From: Corynebacterium lactis RW2-5
Lineage (GTDB): Bacteria; Actinomycetota; Actinomycetes; Mycobacteriales; Mycobacteriaceae
Direction: 5' to 3'
Assembly: GCF_001274895.1 (NCBI RefSeq)
Contig: NZ_CP006841.1
Span: forward strand, 372,001 to 436,000
DNA: 64,000 nt
The translations under genes were made by a program, and so were the position numbers. Shown piece by piece: positions 54,274 to 62,955 of this stretch (within the stretch, counting starts at the first letter, position 1; every line of letters starts with the position of its first letter). The notes beneath the pieces were generated by a model. It worked only from the letters and a program-made list of their open reading frames with translations. It was not told the DNA's origin and made no database searches.

Positions 54274-55367
54274 TGGATTGAGTTCTTTCGATTGCGTTGA
54301 ATAAGTAGATAGATAAGGAACGCTCCGCCGATAGCAGAAGTGAGAATGCCTACGGGTAGTTCAACTGGTAAGAGCGATTGGGTGGCCATGTCTGCCAATA
54401 ACAACAGAGCGGCTCCGGTGAGTGCGGACGCCAGAAGGGGAGGAGCGGAGGAATCGCATAGGCGAAGGGCCAATTGGGGCGCGACGAAAGCAACGAATCC
54501 AATGGGGCCTGCCACCGACACTGCTATGGCGGCAAGAGCGACTGCCGTACCAAGCAGTGCGATCTGTACGCCTCGAATATTTTGCCCCAGGGCGCGGGAC
54601 AGGTTGGGGCCCAACACTGTCACCAAGAGTTGATGACTGATCCACGCTAGAGGTGGGGCCAACAGGAGCACGGTCACAACGACGGGCCAGGTTTTCGACC
54701 ATTGCGCGGAGGCAAGTGATCCTGTGAGCCAGAGCTGAGCAGTGGAGGCATCTCGCAAGTCTGCACGGATCATCAAGAAGTTCATATATGACGTCAAGAT
54801 GGCAGAGATAATGAGGCCGAAGAGAACGAGGCGGAAGGAATCAGTCGCGTGCTTCCACGTCAGCATCCACATGACTGCAGCTGTGATGATCGCACCAAAA
54901 AGGGCTGCTAAGGGTATTCCAATGCCGCTCAGCCATGCTAGAAAACCGGTGGCGCCGGATCCTAGTGTTATGACGGTGACGGCCGCTGCGGATGCGCCGG
55001 CAGTGAAACCTAGAATATCTGGGCTGGCTAATGCATTTCGGGTGACGGACTGAGTGAGCGCACCCGAGAGGCCTAGCGCGCAGCCGACTGCAATCGCGGT
55101 CACCGTCCGTGGCATGCGCCACTCCCACACTACGAGCCGTTCGATGCGGGACCCGTGGTCTGTGAAAATGACCTCGAGCACGCGGGGAGCCGAAATTGGG
55201 AATTCGCCTAATCCGATGGAAAAAGTCCCGAGCACGGCAATTGATGTGAGTAATAGCAGTGACACGCACAATGCGCGTGGTCGCCATACGCAGGTGAAAG
55301 GGCCCACGCGGAATTGTGGACGGCCGGGAACCACAGCCTGAGAGGTGCGGGTAAATGAGGTACTCAT
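54270..55367 (-). CDS. Ferric-siderophore ABC permease 2 (CchD-like)
   Basis: A 365-residue FecCD permease with about nine helices. Marks: EWRMPRTVTAIAVGCALGLSGALTQSVTRNALASPDILGFTAGASAA, WLTGSL, VAGPIGFVAFVAPQLALRL and the closing LPVGILTSAIGGAFLIYLL. The start at ATG 55367 overlaps the previous gene by ATGA; the longer frame to 55538 runs through that gene and is discarded. Confidence 0.92.
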   Translation of the reverse strand: MSTSFTRTSQAVVPGRPQFRVGPFTCVWRPRALCVSLLLLTSIAVLGTFSIGLGEFPISAPRVLEVIFTDHGSRIERLVVWEWRMPRTVTAIAVGCALGLSGALTQSVTRNALASPDILGFTAGASAAAVTVITLGSGATGFLAWLSGIGIPLAALFGAIITAAVMWMLTWKHATDSFRLVLFGLIISAILTSYMNFLMIRADLRDASTAQLWLTGSLASAQWSKTWPVVVTVLLLAPPLAWISHQLLVTVLGPNLSRALGQNIRGVQIALLGTAVALAAIAVSVAGPIGFVAFVAPQLALRLCDSSAPPLLASALTGAALLLLADMATQSLLPVELPVGILTSAIGGAFLIYLLIQRNRKNSIQ

Positions 55368-56359
55368 GAGATGGACACCATCCGGCGTCGATAAACAAGG
55401 GCCATAAAGAATGGGGCGCCCACGAAGGCGAGCACGATGCCCACTTGCAGCTCCCCGGGGCGGGCGATGATACGCCCCACGATGTCGGCGGTCAACAACA
55501 TGATTGCCCCAGACAGAGCAGAAAAGGGGATAATCCACCGATAGTCGGGTCCGGTGAAGGCACGAACGATGTGTGGAACGGTAAGCCCAATGAAGGTAAT
55601 CGGACCGGCGGCTGCGGTTGCTGCGCCGGCCAGAAGGGCGATGAGGGCCATGCCTACAAGACGGGCACGCTGAGTATTGACTCCCAGTCCCGCGGCGATG
55701 TCATCGCCAAGGTTGAGGAGGTTGAGCTGTGGTGCAGTAGCGCACGCAGCAATGATGCCTACAGCGATAAAGGGGAGAACACCCAAGAAAACAGAGAGAT
55801 CGCGGCCCGCTATGGAGCCGATTGTCCAGAAGCGCATGTGATCCAGGCTCGCGTCATTCGTGAGAATGATTCCGCTGATGATGGCACTGAGGACAGCTGA
55901 CAGAGCGGCGCCACCAAGCACGAGGGTTAGTGGGGTCGAGAAGCCACCGCCGACAGATGCGAGTCCGAATACCGCCATTGTCGCGATGATGGCGCCAATA
56001 AATGCCCACAGGCTTGTGGCCCACGCGGAGGTGACGCTAAACAGGCTAAAACTGATGACAACAGCGAGGGCTGCTCCGTAATTAATGCCTAAGATTCCTG
56101 TGTCGGCGAGAGGATTGCGTGTGTGTCCTTGAATCAATGCGCCCGATATGCCCAGTGCGGCTCCAGCAACAAGACCAAGCAGAGTCCGGGGAATGCGCAG
56201 TTCGACGATGATTCTCTGATTCACGTTTAAGGCGTCAGTATGCGTGAAAACGGTGGAGAGGTTTTGGAAGACTGAGGCGACTTCTGCCGTGGGGATGGGC
56301 CGAGATCCGATCATGACGCTCAGGATCGTGCTGGCGCAGAGCAGTATGGCAAGTGCCAC
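55364..56359 (-). CDS. Ferric-siderophore ABC permease 1 (CchC-like), start codon in doubt
   Basis: A FecCD permease of at least 331 residues: ELRIPRTLLGLVAGAALGISGALIQGHTRNPLADTGILGINYGAALAV, FWTIGSIAGRD, AAGPITFIGLTVPHIVRAFTGPDYRWIIPFSALSGA and PGELQVGIVLAFVGAPFF. The first usable start by standard codons is GTG 56359, but it opens inside the first helix and lacks a spaced ribosome-binding site. Sixty-six bases upstream in frame a perfect AAGGAGG (56437-56431) stands five bases before ATA (56425-56423), and the 22 codons between encode a basic, permease-like N-terminus (PPRFRTRFPSRRLVSF). The natural start has probably changed from ATG to ATA. Heads the uptake operon behind a DtxR box. Confidence 0.88.
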   Translation of the reverse strand: MALAILLCASTILSVMIGSRPIPTAEVASVFQNLSTVFTHTDALNVNQRIIVELRIPRTLLGLVAGAALGISGALIQGHTRNPLADTGILGINYGAALAVVISFSLFSVTSAWATSLWAFIGAIIATMAVFGLASVGGGFSTPLTLVLGGAALSAVLSAIISGIILTNDASLDHMRFWTIGSIAGRDLSVFLGVLPFIAVGIIAACATAPQLNLLNLGDDIAAGLGVNTQRARLVGMALIALLAGAATAAAGPITFIGLTVPHIVRAFTGPDYRWIIPFSALSGAIMLLTADIVGRIIARPGELQVGIVLAFVGAPFFMALVYRRRMVSIS

Positions 56360-56422
56360 AAAGCTTACAAGGCGCCTTGAAGGGAAACGGGTACGGAATC
56401 GAGGGGGGTGGATGAGGGAAGC

Positions 56423-56437
56423 TATGGATTCCTCCTT
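56423..56437 (-). promoter_or_regulatory. Shine-Dalgarno plus ATA at the expected start of permease 1
   Basis: Minus strand reads AAGGAGGAATCCATA. The spacing of five bases is ideal and the ATA is in frame with the permease, with no stop between. No ATG, GTG or TTG exists in frame between the upstream TAA and GTG 56359. Confidence 0.7.
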
Positions 56438-56545
56438 GGGGCCGGGCCGAGTAGCGAAGAGCTGTTGCAGGAGATCGGCCTGTGCGCCTTGTGGTGCCGA
56501 TCTGGATCGGTTGCAATGGTGGCGACGAGTGTTAGCTTATATGAA

Positions 56546-56564
56546 TAAGGTAACGCTAATCAAA
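56546..56564. promoter_or_regulatory. DtxR-like iron box upstream of the uptake operon
   Basis: TAAGGTAACGCTAATCAAA, 14 of 19 matches to the degenerate DtxR consensus TWAGGTTAGSCTAACCTWA. It lies about 110-120 bases before the probable permease start; the region between holds no other gene. Confidence 0.65.
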
Positions 56565-56619
56565 GTTTTTCTCTCCATGTGATGGATGCTGTGCATGTTG
56601 CGATATTCGGGGAGTGGCT

Positions 56620-56844
56620 TCAGCGGGGGGCTTCTGCTGTGGCACAGGCTCCGCCTATGAGATGGAAACTTACTTCTGGTCGGCGGGGCTCCTCGGGGGC
56701 GATATCGCTGGACGAGCCCTTGTCGCCCTTGTCGTTGTGGTTCGTGGTGACGGACTTCATCTCCTCTGTGCCGGCGACGGCGATGCCGGAGATGGTGACG
56801 GCGGTGGCGGTGGACAGAGCCAGCACGGACTTCTTGAGCTTCAT
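56620..56844 (-). CDS. Short secreted protein, probably a truncated gene
   Basis: A 74-residue frame starting ATG 56844, with AAGGATT upstream. It begins with a clear signal peptide (MKLKKSVLALSTATAVTISGIAVAG) and continues with a hydrophilic stretch (TEEMKSVTTNHNDKGDKGSSSD), after which the sequence loses character. This looks like the front end of a longer corynebacterial secreted protein cut off at the island border. I do not recognise the family. Confidence 0.45.
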   Translation of the reverse strand: MKLKKSVLALSTATAVTISGIAVAGTEEMKSVTTNHNDKGDKGSSSDIAPEEPRRPEVSFHLIGGACATAEAPR

Positions 56845-56954
56845 AAGCGGAATCCTTCGTGTCGATCTTTCAGCTACGCGCTGAATGTGGGTGAGGATCG
56901 GCGGCTTATGTGGTCAAGCGATGGTGTTGATTTCGGGGTCGGGGGATAACTTAA

Positions 56955-58431
56955 GGGTTAAACGACAGAAGGGGATGCGGACGGAATCTTGGAGGATTCC
57001 ATCATGAACCGCTCATACACCAAGGAGCAGCGACGCAGAGCTCTGCAGGTTTACAAGCGCACTCAATCGGTGACCAAGGCCGTCCGTGAACTTGGTTATC
57101 CAGGGCGATGGACGCTGTACAAATGGTTGCGTGAACCCGCCAAACCTGGTCGACCCCCGCAAACAGTCAAATACATTGACCCGCTACCCGTTTGAGGTCA
57201 AGCTTCGTGCTGTTGAGCTCTTCAACGCTGGTTGGAGGCCAGCTGACATTGCTGTGGAATGCGGGCTGCGCTCAAAGATGAGTGTCTATTCTTGGGCACA
57301 ACGCCACTGTGAAGAGGGAAAATGGGGTTTGATGTCGAACAGAGAACGCAAAGAGCACACTCGCATGCCCACCCGAGCAGCATTCGAGAAATCATTAGCC
57401 GATGATCCTGCAGAATTGAAAAGCACATGGCGCAACTGCTCGTTGACAAGGCTGTTTTGGAAAAGGAGCTCGAGCTTGTAAAAAAGACGTCAGCGTCATC
57501 CCGGGTCAGCTCAGCAATAAGCACAAGGCTGAAGTGGTTGACGCGTTACGCGGCGAGTTTCCGTTATCTATGCTGCTTGCTGCTATTGATCTTGCGGCAT
57601 CAAGCTTCTACTACCAACTCCAACAGCGATTTGCTCCGGATACGCACGCGCATATCCGCGAAATGCTTCATGAGATTAGTTCTGAGTCGAATAACACCTA
57701 CGGCTATGGCCGACTTTGGTGGGAACTGCGCCATCGTGGGCTCGTTATCAGTGAGAAGGTCGTCCGCCGTCTCATGCCCGAAGAGGGAATTCGTCCCTGG
57801 TTGCCGAAACGAAAGTGGCGTTACTCCAGCTATCAAGGGGAAATTTCTCCTGCACCACCTAACCTGGGCAACCGCAATTTTCATGCTGAGCATCCAAATC
57901 GGTTGTGGCTGACTGACATCAGTGTTTTCGCTACTAACTAAGGTCGCGTGTACCTGTCTGCCATCATCGACTGTTTTGACGGCAAGGTCGTGGCAGCAAA
58001 AACAAGTGTTCATCCCACCATGGAGTGAGCAGAAGAAACCTTGTACGCAGCAATCGCAACCGAAAAGCCGGCAATGGATGGCTCCTTGGTGATTCACTCA
58101 GACCGCGGAGCACATTATCGAGGCAGCAGCTGGCGAAGTATGACCGAGAAGTTCGGAATACCTCGCTCGATGTCGAAGAAGGGTTGTAGCCCCGGCAATG
58201 CAGCATGCGAGGGGTTCTTCGGCCGAATGAAAAACGAAATGTACTACGGCAGAACCTGGCAGAACCCCCAAGAGCTCAAAGAAGCAATCGCGACATACAT
58301 TGAGTTCTACAACGATCACCGAATCAAGATCAGCCTCGATGGTTTGAGCATTGTCGAATACCGAAAAGTCAATGTAGCGTGAGATTGAAACTGTCTAAAA
58401 AACGTCCGCATCCCCTCCTGTCGCTTAACCC
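56955..58431 (+). mobile_element. IS3-family insertion sequence, decayed
   Basis: A 1477-bp element bounded by 29-bp terminal inverted repeats (56955-56983 and the reverse complement of 58403-58431) that differ at two positions; both contain GGGGATGCGGACG. A 3-bp direct duplication TAA flanks it on each side, as expected for IS3. Inside is a broken orfA-orfB pair. It forms the right border of the siderophore island. Confidence 0.9.
57004..58382 (+). pseudogene. IS3-family transposase orfA/orfB with frameshifts and stops
   Basis: The orfA part begins MNRSYTKEQRRRALQVYKRTQSVTKAVRELGYPGRWTLYKWL (helix-turn-helix), shifts frame near 57190, continues YPFEVKLRAVELFNAGWRPADIAVECGLRS, shifts again near 57425 into MAQLLVDKAVLEKELELVKK (leucine-zipper end), and again near 57485. 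The orfB part (DVSVIPGQLSNKHKAEVVDALRGEF...) has the DDE core: LWLTDISVF, HSDRGAHYRG, and EGFFGRMKNEM. Two in-frame stops interrupt it, TAA at 57939-57941 and TGA at 58026-58028. Inactive. Confidence 0.88.
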
Positions 58432-58598
58432 TAAACGCCACGCAAACCCCCAAAGCGCACCCAAAAACCAATGCGAAAACGTCCTGCCACCTGCAGAGTT
58501 GTGTTCATCTGTGTATTCAGGTTAATCTATCCAAGGCTTCACGGAGAGCACAGGGAAACAACCTATGGTTGGTTCTACTGGTCTTGAAGGATGCTGAT

Positions 58599-58671
58599 GC
58601 CCCCTTAGCTCAGTCGGCAGAGCGTTTCCATGGTAAGGAAAAGGTCGACAGTTCGATTCTGTCAGGGGGCT
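58599..58671 (+). tRNA. tRNA-Thr (GGT)
   Basis: Acceptor GCCCCCT (58599-58605) pairs with AGGGGGC, discriminator T. The anticodon loop ATGGTAA within the TTTCC/GGAAA stem gives GGT. Confidence 0.93.
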
Positions 58672-58711
58672 CTGTTCTTTTATCCGGTCATTTTTCCGGA
58701 TGGGGAATAGG

Positions 58712-58785
58712 GGCGATGTAGCTCAGATGGTGAGAGCGCACGACTCATAATCGTGAGGTCGGGGGTTCGATCCCCCCCATCGCTA
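58712..58785 (+). tRNA. tRNA-Met (CAT)
   Basis: Acceptor GGCGATG pairs with CATCGCT, discriminator A. Anticodon CAT in ACTCATAAT; T-arm GGGGGTTCGATCCCCC. Elongator type by its regular D-arm and paired acceptor end. Confidence 0.92.
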
Positions 58786-58868
58786 CTGCGGACTATCAGT
58801 TCGTTTTCCCGCCTTAACTGCATTTGATGCGATAAGGTGGGGCATTGTCGGCTAATGGTCGGCAGTGA

Positions 58869-58941
58869 AGGGGCGTGGCTCAATTGGTAGAGCAGCGGTC
58901 TCCAAAACCGCAGGTTGCAGGTTCGAGTCCTGTCGCCCCTG
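58869..58941 (+). tRNA. tRNA-Trp (CCA)
   Basis: Acceptor AGGGGCG pairs with CGCCCCT, discriminator G. Anticodon CCA in CTCCAAA. Its place before secE-nusG is standard for actinobacteria. Confidence 0.95.
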
Positions 58942-58946
58942 CAAGC

Positions 58947-59007
58947 ACCCGCCATCTGGTCGGAGGTCTTATAGCAAGGCCTTTGCCGGGTGGCGGGTTT
59001 TCTTTTT
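58947..59007 (+). terminator. Terminator after tRNA-Trp
   Basis: ACCCGCCA (58947-58954) pairs with TGGCGGGT (58991-58998) and is followed by TTTCTTTTT. The 36-base loop can fold further. It closes the tRNA unit before secE. Confidence 0.75.
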
Positions 59008-59111
59008 GATAGCGTGTACACTCAGATAGACTTGTACTTCGGTCAAAGCCACTGCGGATAGAGCCCGTGGAGCTTTTGCCGATTTTCATTTTTTATTTCA
59101 AGAGGAGAATC

Positions 59112-59420
59112 GTGGCTGAGGAAAAGCACACCGTCCCAGCGGCTGCTCGTCCGACGGGTAAGCGTCAGGCTACCGGCGCTCAGGCCCCGGTTAAGGCCAA
59201 GCCTGCTCGTTCCAAGGACACGGGGGAGATGTCCACCCGGAACCCGCTGATTTTCCTGAAGCAGGTCGGCGAGGAGCTCCGAAAGGTTATTTGGCCGACT
59301 TCCCGTCAGATGGTCACCTACAGCATCGTCGTGATTCTGTTCCTGATTGTCATGGTTGTGCTGGTCTGGGGTGTCGATACCCTGGCTGGTCTCGGCATCC
59401 AGCAGGTGCTCGGCTCCTAG
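59112..59420 (+). CDS. secE: Protein translocase subunit SecE
   Basis: A 102-residue subunit of the SecYEG channel. An actinobacterial basic N-terminal extension (about 50 residues) precedes the core NPLIFLKQVGEELRKVIWPTSRQMVTYSIVVILFLIVMVVLVWGVDTLAG, with the conserved VxWPT element and one transmembrane helix. GAGGAG before GTG 59112 sets the start. Confidence 0.95.
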   Translation: MAEEKHTVPAAARPTGKRQATGAQAPVKAKPARSKDTGEMSTRNPLIFLKQVGEELRKVIWPTSRQMVTYSIVVILFLIVMVVLVWGVDTLAGLGIQQVLGS

Positions 59421-59435
59421 CCAGTTTTCGGTGCC

Positions 59436-59465
59436 GCAAAAGAGCTTCTGGAATAGCTCTTTTGC
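59436..59465 (+). terminator. Hairpin between secE and nusG
   Basis: GCAAAAGAGCT (59436-59446) pairs perfectly with AGCTCTTTTGC (59455-59465). It lacks a following T-run beyond its own arm; a partial terminator that separates secE from the nusG promoter. Confidence 0.65.
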
Positions 59466-59542
59466 TTGCCGACGAAGCCCTTAACGGGTCCCCTAACAAC
59501 GCTTCGGCGGCTACGTGTGGACACGTTTTTTCTCGCATCGGT

Positions 59543-59548
59543 TATACT
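59543..59548 (+). promoter_or_regulatory. Probable -10 element for nusG
   Basis: TATACT (59543-59548) in the secE-nusG gap, with a T-rich -35 area about 17 bases upstream; the untranslated leader to 59664 would be about 110 bases. Confidence 0.45.
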
Positions 59549-59663
59549 GACTTGTCAGTGATGCTATTCATCCCGCCTCCGGGTTACGGAAGGCGGGATT
59601 ATTCGTTGCAGGCCCGTCCGCCCCGGGTCCTAAGAGTTCTCAACAAAGAGGGGTTAGCACAGA

Positions 59664-60530
59664 ATGAACGACGCACAGAACATTTTCTCCGATGCTCAGG
59701 AGCCGCAGGCAGACCTTGCTGCTGCCGCCGACGCAAACGCAGACGCAACCGCCGACGCAACCGCGACCGAAGTCGCTGATGTCCCGGCAGCAGACGCAGC
59801 AGAGGTCGCTATTGAAGCAACCGACACCACCGCTGCCGACGCGACCACCGACGCTGAGGCTCAGGCCGCGGCCGACGCTGACGCGGACTACCGCAAGCGC
59901 CTGCGCGAGTTCCAGCGCGAACTGAAGCGCCGTCCGGGCGATTGGTACATCATCCAGTGCTACTCGGGCTACGAGAACAAGGTGAAGACCAACCTTGAGA
60001 TGCGCGCCCAGACCATGGGTGTGGACGAGCAGATCCACGAGGTCATCGTCCCGGTCGAGGAGGTCGAGGAGCGCAAGGACGACGGCAAGAAGAAGATTGT
60101 CAAGCGCAAGCTGCTCCCGGGCTACGTGCTGGTTCGCATGAGCCTCGACGACCCGTCCTGGTCCGTCGTTCGCGACACCCCGGGCGTGACCTCCTTCGTC
60201 GGTAGCGAGGGCCAGCCCTCCAAGGTGAAGATCCGCGAGGTCGCTAAGTTCCTGATGCCGAAGGAGGTCGTCACGGCCGACAACGGTGAGACCGCTCAGA
60301 CTGACGGCGAGCTCGCTGTTGCGGCAGCTCCGAAGGCCGAAAAGCAGTCGGTCGCCGTCGACTACGAGGTCGGCGAGTCCGTCACCATCCTCTCCGGCCC
60401 GTTCGCATCCGTCGCCGCGACCATCTCCGAGATTGACCCGGAGACCGGCCGCATGAAGGCGCTCGTGTCCATCTTCGGCCGCGAGACCCCGGTCGAGCTG
60501 GGTATCGATGAGGTCGAGAAGCTCAACTAG
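59664..60530 (+). CDS. nusG: Transcription termination/antitermination factor NusG
   Basis: A 288-residue NusG. The first about 80 residues are an Ala/Asp-rich acidic extension usual in actinobacteria. The NGN domain follows ([44 protein letters not shown] ... [30 protein letters not shown]), then a C-terminal KOW domain ([44 protein letters not shown]). It binds RNA polymerase and links it to Rho or the ribosome. Confidence 0.96.
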   Translation: MNDAQNIFSDAQEPQADLAAAADANADATADATATEVADVPAADAAEVAIEATDTTAADATTDAEAQAAADADADYRKRLREFQRELKRRPGDWYIIQCYSGYENKVKTNLEMRAQTMGVDEQIHEVIVPVEEVEERKDDGKKKIVKRKLLPGYVLVRMSLDDPSWSVVRDTPGVTSFVGSEGQPSKVKIREVAKFLMPKEVVTADNGETAQTDGELAVAAAPKAEKQSVAVDYEVGESVTILSGPFASVAATISEIDPETGRMKALVSIFGRETPVELGIDEVEKLN

Positions 60531-60584
60531 GCTTTTGCGCCCTTTCGCTTGCCAACGGCCACGGGCCCGGACGTGAAGATTTTG

Positions 60585-60628
60585 ATGCACGCTTTAGCTG
60601 CGGTAACGTAGCCAAGCGTGCATTTTTC
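60585..60628 (+). terminator. Intrinsic terminator after nusG
   Basis: ATGCACGCTT (60585-60594) pairs perfectly with AAGCGTGCAT (60614-60623) and is followed by a T-run. The rest of the 213-base gap to rplK holds its promoter, which I cannot place exactly. Confidence 0.85.
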
Positions 60629-60743
60629 TATGCACGGTAAATTCGTATCCCCGGTGGCTGACCCGATTGTTGGCATCCGGACGGGGTGCGTGGCCTTTTC
60701 ATCGGGGCTGCGTGCGCCGGTAACTAGGAAGTAGGTAAAACCG

Positions 60744-61181
60744 ATGGCTCCGAAGAAGAAGCTTTCTGCAATCATCAAGCTGCAGATCCAGGCTGGTGCC
60801 GCTAACCCGGCTCCGCCGGTTGGCCCGGCACTGGGTGCCCATGGCGTCAACATCATGGAGTTCTGCAAGGCTTACAACGCAGCAACCGAGAACCAGCGTG
60901 GCAACGTCGTTCCGGTTGAAATCTCCGTCTACGAAGACCGCTCCTTCACCTTCGTTCTGAAGACCCCGCCGGCTGCGAAGCTGCTGCTGAAGGCCGCTGG
61001 CATCCAGAAGGGCTCCGGCGTTCCGCACACCAACAAGGTCGGTTCTGTGACCTGGGAGCAGTGCAAGGAAATTGCCGAGCTGAAGAAGCCGGACCTCAAT
61101 GCAAACGACATCGAGATGGGCGCTCGCATCATCGCCGGTACCGCTCGCTCCATGGGCATCACGGTCGAGGGTGCAAAGTAA
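60744..61181 (+). CDS. rplK: 50S ribosomal protein L11
   Basis: A 145-residue L11 with [35 protein letters not shown] (N-terminal domain at the GTPase centre) and [12 protein letters not shown] at the end. GGAAGTAGGT precedes ATG 60744. Confidence 0.98.
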
Positions 61182-61282
61182 TTTCCTCTCGAAGTTAAAA
61201 ACTTCACGTGGTAGGGCCAGCTTCGGCCCGCTGACACACCACACTCCAACCCTTTCAATATCTTTTTGAGATTGGATTTTTC

Positions 61283-61996
61283 ATGAGCAAGAACTCTAAG
61301 GCTTACCGCGCCGCCGCCGAGAAGATCGACGCTGGCCGCATTTACTCCCCGATTGAGGCTGCAAAGCTGGTCAAGGAGACCTCCTCCAAGAACTACGACG
61401 CTTCCGTCGATGTTGCTATCCGCCTGGGCGTTGATCCGCGCAAGGCTGACCAGCTCGTCCGCGGCACCGTCTCCCTGCCGAACGGCACCGGTAAGACCGT
61501 CCGCGTCGTTGTCTTCGCCGCTGGCGAGAACGCCACCAAGGCTGAGGAAGCTGGCGCTGACTTCGTCGGTTCCGAGGAACTGATCGAGAAGATCCAGGGC
61601 GGCTGGACCGACTTCGACGCTGCAATCGCTACCCCGGACCAGATGGCCAAGGTCGGTCGCGTTGCTCGTATCCTCGGCCCGCGTGGTCTGATGCCGAACC
61701 CGAAGACCGGCACCGTTACCCCGGATGTCGCCAAGGCTGTCACCGAGATCAAGGGCGGTAAGATTTCCTTCCGCGTTGACAAGGCTGCCAACCTGCAGGC
61801 AATCATCGGTAAGGCTTCCTTCGACGCTGAGAAGCTGGCCGAGAACTACGGCGCTCTCATCGACGAGCTGCTGCGTCTGAAGCCGTCCGCTGCGAAGGGT
61901 AAGTACCTGAAGAAGGTCACCATCTCCGCCACCAACGGCCCGGGCATCCCGGTTGACGCTTCCGTCATCAAGAACTACACCAGCTCCGAGGCCTAA
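61283..61996 (+). CDS. rplA: 50S ribosomal protein L1
   Basis: A 237-residue L1: [75 protein letters not shown] and [13 protein letters not shown]. It follows rplK by 101 bases and ends before a terminator. Confidence 0.98.
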   Translation: MSKNSKAYRAAAEKIDAGRIYSPIEAAKLVKETSSKNYDASVDVAIRLGVDPRKADQLVRGTVSLPNGTGKTVRVVVFAAGENATKAEEAGADFVGSEELIEKIQGGWTDFDAAIATPDQMAKVGRVARILGPRGLMPNPKTGTVTPDVAKAVTEIKGGKISFRVDKAANLQAIIGKASFDAEKLAENYGALIDELLRLKPSAAKGKYLKKVTISATNGPGIPVDASVIKNYTSSEA

Positions 61997-62050
61997 TCTG
62001 GCGCTGCGGTTTAAAGGGCCGCGTAGGCGGCCTGAATTGCCGAATCAAAT

Positions 62051-62096
62051 AAGAGGTCATGCTCCCCGATATTTCCCGGGGCAGGGCCTCTTTTTT
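62051..62096 (+). terminator. Intrinsic terminator after rplA
   Basis: Outer arms AAGAGG (62051-62056) and CCTCTT (62087-62092), inner arms CCCCG (62064-62068) and CGGGG (62077-62081), then a T6 run. Confidence 0.85.
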
Positions 62097-62230
62097 CGTG
62101 CCCGGTAGGAGGCGGGGAAGGCGTCGGCAAGCGAAGAGAAAAACTCCTGCGCTGCTTTAACAGAATTTTCATGGTGCAAATTAGTGAGAAAGTCACTCAC
62201 GTCGGGGTGGGGTTCCCTAGAATCGCGACT

Positions 62231-62851
62231 ATGCACTTTCCATCCGAGGTTGACTGCGAGCGAGAGGCGCTGGGCGAGCTTGAGCGCCTAGCGCAGCTCG
62301 ACGACGGCTCCGGAATTATCGAGCCACAGCTGATCTCCTACCTGGATTCCCTGGGGGATGACGCCTATGATATGCCCTGCTTGCGTGTTGCGGGGCAGAC
62401 GCTGCTCGGGGAAGTCCTGACTGGTCTCGGCGAGGACGAGCATGTTGCGAGTGTCCTGGAGCGTAATATTGCGGACTCGATACCGTGGATTGGCATGACA
62501 GAAGGCGAGGCCCTGCGCGTGCGGGCCGCGCAGGTCGTAGTGATTCGCCTGTTGCGGATTATTGCTCGGATGGAGGCGGTAGAGCTGCGCGATGTGGTTG
62601 CGCGGTGCCAGCGCTCCATCGTGCCGCCGGCGATTCAGCTGGCGTTATCCCTGACCGTTGATGTGTTGGGCGCGGCCGCGCTGGACGCCCATCCGGACGA
62701 TATGGTGCGCGTGGTACTGGACTATGCAGATCGTGTCATGTGGCTTGCCGACGGAGAGCTGATTGACTACTTCGCAGAGCTCGAGCAGATCGTGCAGGCA
62801 CGCGAACGCGACCTGCGTTTCGGGGAAACCGGACCGGCGCATTTTCAGTGA
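62231..62851 (+). CDS. Hypothetical protein, 206 aa
   Basis: I do not recognise the family. A soluble, acidic, helix-rich protein without signal peptide or membrane helix (ERLAQLDDGSGIIEPQLISYLDSLGDDAYDMPCLRVAGQTLLGEVL). TAGAAT eight bases before ATG 62231 suggests a leaderless message; the frame extends to 62171. It lies alone between rplA and the L10 leader. Confidence 0.7.
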   Translation: MHFPSEVDCEREALGELERLAQLDDGSGIIEPQLISYLDSLGDDAYDMPCLRVAGQTLLGEVLTGLGEDEHVASVLERNIADSIPWIGMTEGEALRVRAAQVVVIRLLRIIARMEAVELRDVVARCQRSIVPPAIQLALSLTVDVLGAAALDAHPDDMVRVVLDYADRVMWLADGELIDYFAELEQIVQARERDLRFGETGPAHFQ

Positions 62852-62921
62852 TTAGACCTGCATATGGGGTAATTAAGGGCGAGGTTTGGAACACTCGCAC
62901 CGAAGTATTGAACGGGCGGAT

Positions 62922-62949
62922 TTGGTTAATTGCTCGACTGTCGTATAAA
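62922..62949 (+). promoter_or_regulatory. Promoter of the rplJ-rplL operon
   Basis: -35-like TTGGTT (62922-62927) and -10 TATAAA (62944-62949) with 16-base spacing; transcription would start near 62956 and give a leader of about 290 bases. Confidence 0.6.
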
Positions 62950-62955
62950 GTACCT

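Noticed and set aside
56235..56516. Minus-strand 93-codon frame upstream of the uptake permease as a separate gene
   Set aside because: It overlaps the permease in another frame, is Pro/Arg-rich and lacks a ribosome-binding site; the permease frame itself explains the region.
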